Source of the DNA: Atopsyche davidsoni
Lineage: Eukaryota > Arthropoda > Insecta > Trichoptera > Hydrobiosidae
Length of the DNA stretch: 64,000 bases
Direction of reading: 5' to 3'
NCBI GenBank assembly: GCA_022113835.1
Contig: JAILWY010000001.1
Coordinates: 3,286,001-3,350,000, forward strand
The notes beneath the pieces were generated by a model. That model did no database searches, was not told where the DNA came from, and saw only the letters and a list, made by a program, of their open reading frames with translations. The stretch's first letter is position 1, and every line of letters starts with the position of its first letter. Shown piece after piece: positions 57,121 through 64,000 of this stretch. The translations under genes and the position numbers were made by a program.

Positions 57121-59035
57121 TTTTTTGATGATGTGTCTATCAAAGTGCATGATATGCTCTTGAATTTTACTAAAGCTTAAAAGAAGAAAAGTCTTAAATT
57201 ATATCTAATTGATATCTGACGTATAAACTGTGTATTTTTAATATTTTATCATAATAAACAGGTTTATTTTGTGATACGATGCGTAACTTAATTTTTTGAC
57301 CTAACATGAGAATCAAAATTAAAACCAATGCTTAGAAATATAAGAAAACTTTGAAAATGTGACTCGATTTAATTTAAAACGGCTATAATATTTAGTTAAT
57401 TTTTTTATATGAGTATTTTTCTTTTACTTTATTCAATTTTTTGATAGTGGGCAACACAAAAACAGGTAATCAGGACAATGAGTTTATATATAAATATCAA
57501 ATATTTTTTGTACCATATATTATAGTTAAATTTTAGATTTATATAAATAATCTAGTGTGCATACTCAACGAAAAATTACTAAATAAATTTTTGATAGTTC
57601 CTAATGGCTTATGTATATATTTTACATATGATTTTAAAAAAAAAACTATGAAGTAACGTTAAGTCATTAATATTATTTATTGGCAGACTAAGCTAAAAAG
57701 ACTTAATTAGAGGCATAATATATTTAAATATTTTGACACTAAGTATAGTTCTTATTATTTTTATTTAAATATTAAACAACGGAAAATACTTAGTTTTATA
57801 CAAAGGTAGGAGTTACTGCTCAAAAAAAATCATTATGCTAATGGCTGTAGTTTTTCCAGTATATAATAATAAAAAATTCAATTTACTAGAACGTTTTTTG
57901 GGAGCATGCCATTAAACTAGTCGTAATTAGAACCCATAAATTGATGTAAAAGCCTTAATTATAATATAAAAAAACAAAAATTGTTTGTGCGAAATATCCG
58001 AAAAATAAACTTAACATTTTTCAATGTTAATTTAAACGTAATTTAAAATTAATCATGAGCACAGGTTGGCTGAATTAAATAAACTTTATTTGAAACCAAA
58101 AATACCCAAAACCCAAAACCCAAATAAAGAAAATAAGAAAATCCCTTATCTCATGATATTTTATAAAATTGTATTTAAATTTTTTTAAAAACTAGTTTGT
58201 GTAATATTAAAGAAATCTAAACGTTGGTTAAATATAGTAAAATATTGTCGAGGTTAAAAGATAGTTTCGTTGTGTGATTTTTCCTTAATATATCAATAAA
58301 TATAAATAATTTATTGAATTTTTTTTTATACGGTTGTATTTGTGTACAGGTACAAAATTTTAATCATTTCACAAAATTCAACAAAAAAAAAACAAATTGC
58401 ATACGAATTAATGAAAAGTGCAACGGAATACGTAGATTATAGAGCACTGGGATGTTAATTTATTTCTGGAAATAATGGGAGAAAAGTTCAAAGCTACAAC
58501 AACAAACCATTACTCACAGTACTATTTAATTTTTAGAATTGCACATGAAATATGGAAAATAAAATACTCGTAACAACTGGCTAGTTTTAAGCCATTGAAA
58601 TAATTAGATTCTGAATAATATTGTGAAGGTTTTGAAAGCGTTGAAAAAATATCATAATTTACGCATCTACTTTGAACTAGTGTCTATTTTTTAGTTACTC
58701 TAAAGTTATCTTCATGCGGAATTCAAATAAGAAGTCTATCCAACAACTTGTTATATAAGAATCGGTGATATTTGCTATTTGAATGTTTAACTAAAATATT
58801 TTTAAAACTAAACAATATTCAATAAAATAATTTGTATCAAAGTGATATAAATCAGTAGATAATTTCTTGCATAGTTATTTTCGACTACGGCTTAAGTGTG
58901 GGCTTAAAACCCATCTGTATTTTTATTAAAAGTGTGAGTGATTTTCATTTTCAATTAGTACATCATCAACGCTTCTGTAATAACAAGTATATCTCCAAAA
59001 CTCACCGCACACCACTCATTCGATAACTTTCATGG
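57121..59035. other. AT-rich spacer
   Basis: A weak AG|GT zero-exon-like word (TTTGTGTACAG|GTAC) at 58349|58350. No gene recognised. Confidence 0.4.
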
Positions 59036-59475
59036 GGATGCATTATTTTTCAGTCACGTGTGTTTCTCTCGGCGCACAAAGGCCATTGATTTCCCGGCCC
59101 GACACACGGCAGTATTTAAGTTTTCAGCATGTTTTTCATCCGTTTTTATGAACCACCATAAAGATTTACGTAACTCAAAACACTTTGCACGAAGAGAGTT
59201 TAGAAATTCGCAGAAAAAAAATGGAGGACTTCGTTCCGACTTTCCGGCGGACGTATTCGTGCGGCGCCGCCTTGCGACGGCCGCAGTCGCAATTTTCATT
59301 CCCCATTATTACATTATTTTCATTTCGTTTCCAATTACAGATATTATATTTTCATGTCGGGGTGAATGCAATCGGTTCGTATTTCCACCCCGAGCACGTA
59401 CGACTTGTTGTGCACGCTCTACACTACTTTGTACTCTTCGTTTCAATATACCCGGTGAATAAAGAATGCTTACCA
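59036..59475. promoter_or_regulatory. GC-moderate block with overlapping open frames
   Basis: CTTTCCGGCGGACG and GCGGCGCCGCCTTGCGACGG near 59238-59280. Three frames overlap: 59058-59462 plus, 59185-59544 plus and 59054-59299 minus. The longest (134 codons) has no recognised domain and no splice or initiation support. Overlap on both strands indicates low stop density, not coding. Confidence 0.22.
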
Positions 59476-59578
59476 TTTGCACAGATCGGACATGTGTTTC
59501 GACATGAAATTAGAATCTTGAAGCTCAAAATAAAGGAAATATAATATTATTTTCTCCATAGAGTGGTTAGAGTACTAT

Positions 59579-60277
59579 TTTTAATATTTTTGAATAAAAT
59601 ACTTGAGTGATTTTCCACATTTTTGTTTTTATTGGTGACCGGTTTCGCCAACCTTTCACGTAGGCATTATCAAACAGAGTGAGATTTTATATAATAATAA
59701 GCAGTTAGGTAAACAATTGTTAGAGGGAGAGGTTGTTGGAAAGAGAAAGAATGATTGTCAGGTGGTAAGGGTTAATGTGATTTTAATGTACCTGACAAGT
59801 GGAGGATTCTATATAATTGCAAATTTTTGTGAACAAATGTTTTTATAGATGTGATTTAGCAATAAGGAATAATAGTTTTCATCTTTAAAAAAACATTTAC
59901 TGTGCAAAAACCTATTATTTACAGATAAACACACTACAGGACAAACCCCAACACAGGATAACTGCTGCTACACCCCAAAACCACTACTTTAGATAATTAC
60001 ACCATTAATATAAAAACATTTTTTCACAAAAATTTGCAATTATATAGAATCATCCACTTGTCAGGTATATTAAAATCAAATTAGCCCTTACCACCTGACA
60101 ATCATTCTCTCTCTTTCCAACAACCTCTCCCTCTAACAATTGTTCACCTAATTGATTATTATTATATAAAATCTCACTCTGTTTGATAATGCCTACGTGA
60201 AAGGTTGGCGAAACCGGTCGCTAATAAAAACAAAAATGTGGAAAATCACTCAAGTGTTTTATTCAAAAATATTAAAA
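59579..60277. mobile_element. Foldback element with ~268-bp arms
   Basis: Left arm 59579-59846 and right arm 60010-60277 are reverse complements with few mismatches; the spacer is about 160 bp. Arm landmarks: TTTTAATATTTTTGAATAAA, ATTGGTGACCGGTTTCGCCA, CAATTGTTAGAGGGAGAGG, TGATTGTCAGGTGGTAAGG. No open frame. An outer arm end is found alone at 28860-28948. Family and target duplication not identified. Confidence 0.9.
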
Positions 60278-61250
60278 TGGAATTCCACCAAGTACTCTCT
60301 GTCAATAATAAAGAATTTCTGGTTAGAATACATCACATTAGTATAACATCATCCTTTATTATGCATGGTTTCGATTTGTTTTCCAATGCGTGATGCGTTT
60401 TTTTTAGCTTGATTTAGTAACGATAGCGTTAATCGATATTCTGAATACATCAAAGTCAAGTTCACGGTATTTTTAGAACCGCCTGTTAAAAATACCGGAG
60501 TTCCGGCAGTAACTCTACTACACTATTAAACCTACTGTAGTAACTTTACTAGAGCTAAAAATTGATTTTAAAACACAATCTGTATTTTGTTTTATCTATT
60601 TATTAATATCTTTTTAATGTTATAAATCATGCTAGAACAATAATATTTATATTAAAATGGTAACATGAAAAGTAACGGAAACGGATTAAACAAGAAACAA
60701 TCGTTATTACTTCCGGTCACTTATTTTGCTGGCAGCACTTTGTTGTGAGAATCAAGGGTGGTTTTTATATTGTTCTTTCAGATGAGGTTAGATTTATCTT
60801 GTTAGTTAAATAGACAACGCGCTTTAAATAAATGACCAAATTATTCGTAATTAGGAAGGTGACAATCATCGATAAATTATACAGTTAAATATCGACATTT
60901 CCAAAAAACTTTCAGATAATAGTTCTCACATCGGAAATAATCGTCATTTATATATTAAACACTCTTGTAGAATAATCAAATTGACTTTTTTATCCAACTT
61001 GTTAAAATGTTTTTTCACACAATAAATACTATCTAATAGGTTTTTAAGTTATTGCTGCTCGTGGTAATATTTAATTGACAATGGCGGTGCGGCTAGAGCG
61101 TTCAGACTGCTTTCTGGGAATTGTATAATGACTTTGCGAACAAATTAGCAGCCACGCCATCGAACAATGATTCCCTGAACCTGCTTTTGGCTTCAGGTGA
61201 AACTTTTATTTTAAAATACAACAGCTACTTGAAATTGCGTAATGCTTTTA
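60278..61250. other. AT-rich spacer
   Basis: ETS-type ACTTCCGG at 60709-60716 outside any strong GC patch; GCGGTGCGGCTAGAGCG near 61084. Confidence 0.4.
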
Positions 61251-61254
61251 GATA

Positions 61255-61500
61255 ACAGCTGATCAGTACTCCCCAAAAACTGCGAGTTGCGTTAAAAGTT
61301 ATGATAGCACCTGAAAAATATCTCACTGTGAAAAACCACGCTGTGTCTGAAATTTCTTTATACCACCTTAAAAGTATATTTAAGAGTCTTAATAGTCAAG
61401 GAACTCTCTGAAAATCTCAGTGTCCGAAAAGTCATGATACCACCTGAAAAGTATTTCATAGTGTCTTTTGTCACAGTACTTCCCAAAACTCATAATATTA
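61255..61500 (+). repeat. Degenerate tandem repeat, about 65-bp spacing
   Basis: TATGATAGCACCTGAAAAAT (61302), TTTATACCACCTTAAAAGTA (61357) and CATGATACCACCTGAAAAGT (61433) recur. CAGTACTCCCCAAAAACT and CAGTACTTCCCAAAACTC bracket the array. Confidence 0.5.
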
Positions 61501-62214
61501 GATAACGCGTGATGAAAATAACGTTATTTTTTTCAGTACTTACTAGTAAAAATATGATTTATAAATTTCCTTTCCTAAATTGCACTAAAATGCTATTCGA
61601 TGTATAATAGTATAACTTTTAAAAAAAAAATATTTGATCTGCAGTTTGGATAATTGGAATAGATTTTCAGATAAGGATGTAATACTATTCAAAATAAATT
61701 CATTTATCAATATCAACCAAAAATTTCAGGTGTATTTTTTCCATATTCTAATTAAATATAGATTTTATACATGGAAAGTGGTTATTCATAATAACAATAT
61801 TTTTTTTATACGAAATTGATTTTTGTATTCTTTACTCAAGAATTTATTTTTATTGTATGATTCGCAACATTTAGCTTTTACTTTTTTTCACTAGTAAGCC
61901 ATGAATACAGTTTATGGCAGCATTAACAGTTGTTTGGGCATGAACGTCACACGACTCTACATCACGTATAAACTAATATATTATGTATATTAGTTGGTTA
62001 CATTATGTACAAATGTCAAATGAGCAGTCGTTACATCTCAATGATATACGGTGAGGGGAGTTATTGCAGTAATAAAGCTTTAATGCGTTTCACGGTAGAC
62101 ATTTTAAAATGGCCACCGCGTGTTTGGTTTTTGGGTCGATTTTGGAAATTTGCTGAAAACCCATACGGGTAAAAATAAATATTTAACTATAAACACGTGT
62201 TTTTATGCGATTTT
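61501..62214. other. AT-rich spacer
   Basis: AAAATGGCCACCGCG (YY1-type) at 62107. No gene recognised. Confidence 0.4.
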
Positions 62215-62234
62215 CTAACCTAACCTAACCTAAC
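62215..62234. repeat. Interstitial (CCTAA)n telomere-type motif
   Basis: CTAACCTAACCTAACCTAAC; TTAGG is the ancestral insect telomere repeat. Two further CCTAA copies sit at 535-546. Confidence 0.6.
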
Positions 62235-63904
62235 AAATATACGAAAAAAAATCGGATCGTCACTTACTTGCCTCAACTCGAAAACAAGCACGTATATTCA
62301 ACAATTATACTGTGATAAAGTGAAATTACTTAAAAAGTTACAAACAGACCGAGCTTTCGTTTAACTCAAATATTTTCTTGGTCGCTTTTTTTTTTCATAG
62401 ATCTCAAGACTAAGAGCTGAGACTAAATAGTCTTAAGTTTCTCTAATTAACGGGAACCACCCTTACTGCTTCTCCTGGACTTGGAAATAGACAATCTTGT
62501 TGATCTTATAACAAAATAAATATACATTTTACGTGCGGCAAGGACACAAGAATTCTTAATTTTATCTTTGGGTAGGAATTCGACTATTTACAATTTATCT
62601 TGCAAATATTTAATAACAAAAAGTAGGCCAAGTACATTCATCTCACGTGCGTAAATAATAGGTATTGTTTTCTTGTGAAAGTATTGAGGTACATTAGATT
62701 AATGGATAACGTAACTAGGTCACAATACCCTAGAGAGCTTCGTTCGTACCCCTGTCTATGGATACGTTGAAAACTTTCAATAGTTTTTTTAGATATCACT
62801 AATCTTTCACCAGTAGATTCTCAGATTGTTAAATTTCATACAAATTATACCAATCTTTCAGTATCACGATGGGAAAGTGAATATTTTTTGATAAAACATA
62901 ATTTACTACCGCTAATTAAAAAACTGAAATGCTATCTACCAAAACAAAAAATTTGTTAAAAAATCCATGAAACACGTTTTAATATATCTTGATACAAGCA
63001 AATATCATTTATTAACAAGTGATTTTGGAAACGTTTTATGAATTGTGCATTCATATTTATGCTGAAATCGTTTTCTAGAAAATGTGATGTGAATCAGGCT
63101 TAAGGCTATTAATACTATCTATTGTATTAATAACCTATGTATATTCCATATTCTTTCTCTCATTAAAACTTACTACCCCTTAAGACGTCGTACATTCAAC
63201 GAAAATATCCGTAATGACACCCTATATTATGTTACCAGAAGCGAGAGTCGACAAAACTTACTTAGCGTTTACATAATACATACACTGAAAACATAAAACA
63301 ATATAACAAAAGTCGCTATATCGCACAAAAGAACGGTCAACTACGAGAGTTATAAATATCTGTAAATACACGCTTCGCTTCATACTGCTATCTTCATCTA
63401 AATTGTCGTGTTTTATTTTCTACTCTGTCTTATATTTTTACTTTCCACCTTCAGTCATCTTTCCGCCTTCCCTTGTCGTTATTTAATTGTAAAGATTACT
63501 ACCTGTGCAGTTCTTGTGACACCAGAATCACCTGCACTGGGCCACTCTGTTTGCTTTGCCCTGTGCGATAGGATCTTAATGCATTCAAATCGACTATCTC
63601 GCCTGTGTCACCACCTGAAAACTGCAACATCTTTTACACCCTTATACCTCGAGATATACCGTTTTATTATATCACACCCTCCTCGGAAAACATCTGTTAT
63701 ATCATGTAAACATTGCAAATTTTTTAAAAATACAAAAGCATGAAAAAAATACTTACTTTTACATGCAAATCACATAAAATTTAAACTTTAAATAAATGAA
63801 TAAAATTTGCTTTAAAATATCGTATAACCTTTCTTGCCAATAATATTAATTAAATAAACATTCATACAGTATAATTAATACTTGGTTAGGCCCGGGGACT
63901 CACT
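62235..63904. other. AT-rich spacer
   Basis: The 111-codon plus frame 63408-63743 (MFYFLLCLIFLLSTFSHLSA...) starts with a signal-peptide-like hydrophobic stretch. It has no recognised domain or gene structure and is near chance length, so it is not called. Confidence 0.35.
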
Positions 63905-64000
63905 AAATTATTTTCCCCTTAGAAAACCATGAACACTAGCTCAGCATGACTATGTGCTCAGTGAAATGGTCGCCAACCTCCTCTGAGGAGAGGCACTTGA
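63905..64000 (+). repeat. LINE 3' tail fragment, cut by window edge
   Basis: TATGTGCTCAGTGAAATGGT, CGCCAACCTCCTCTGAGGAG and AGGCACTTGA nearly match the inverted copy at 15585-15660. Confidence 0.7.

Noticed and set aside
59054..59544. 134-, 119- and 81-codon overlapping frames
   Set aside because: Mutually overlapping in different frames and strands within GC-rich DNA, without domain or splice support.
63408..63743. 111-codon frame with signal-peptide-like start
   Set aside because: Near chance length, no domain, no splice or polyadenylation context.
1..64000. CRISPR array, bacterial operons, rRNA genes
   Set aside because: No evenly spaced identical short repeats, no operon-like packed frames, no rRNA signature; the window is eukaryotic.

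Overview
This is a eukaryotic, non-coding-rich window that looks like insect (arthropod) nuclear DNA. It is AT-rich with almost no long open frames. It carries a (CCTAA)n insect-type telomeric motif, a decayed mariner, piggyBac-like MITEs with TTAA duplications, Helitron pieces, a pogo/Tigger-like MITE and many non-LTR retrotransposon 3' tails. The species cannot be named from the sequence. No complete conserved protein-coding gene and no rRNA was found. Most short open frames are what chance predicts at this base composition. The clear coding remnants are the Helitron Rep fragment (about 29.3-29.8 kb), the mariner transposase pseudogene (23.4-24.3 kb, minus strand) and the LINE C-terminal tail at 10.5 kb.

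Layout. 0-9 kb: degenerate tandem repeats, a tRNA-like SINE head, two weak exon candidates and a GC-rich patch with clustered ATGGC (Pho/YY1-type) motifs. 10-16.3 kb: a cluster of foldback elements built around a tRNA-Thr(UGU)-like core, plus LINE tails and two possible AG|GT zero-exon splice sites. 17-26 kb: AT-rich spacer with GC patches, a small MITE and the mariner. 26.3-27.8 kb: a CRE-bearing GC patch followed by a ~196-bp tandem array. 28.8-30.3 kb: a solo arm of a foldback element, Helitron Rep remnant, (TA)n tract, 17-bp minisatellite and GC patch. 33-44 kb: more GC patches, a third AG|GT site, two more tRNA-Thr foldbacks and the pogo-like MITE. 45-57 kb: LINE tails, two near-identical piggyBac MITEs, a ~500-bp dispersed direct repeat and a small complete-looking Helitron. 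59-64 kb: a 700-bp foldback with ~268-bp arms, a telomeric motif and a final LINE tail running off the edge.

Reading. The window resembles a giant intron or intergenic desert. GC/CpG-rich patches of 100-400 bp recur every 1-5 kb in AT-rich DNA, and six of them-or-their-surroundings carry the ETS-type octamer CCGGAAGT; several carry TGACGTCA. That is compatible with cis-regulatory elements around a distant gene, but this is inference. The most unusual structure is the tRNA-Thr-like core carried inside inverted repeats: two copies have one type of arm, two have another, and one pair is arranged head to head as a 140-bp-armed hairpin.
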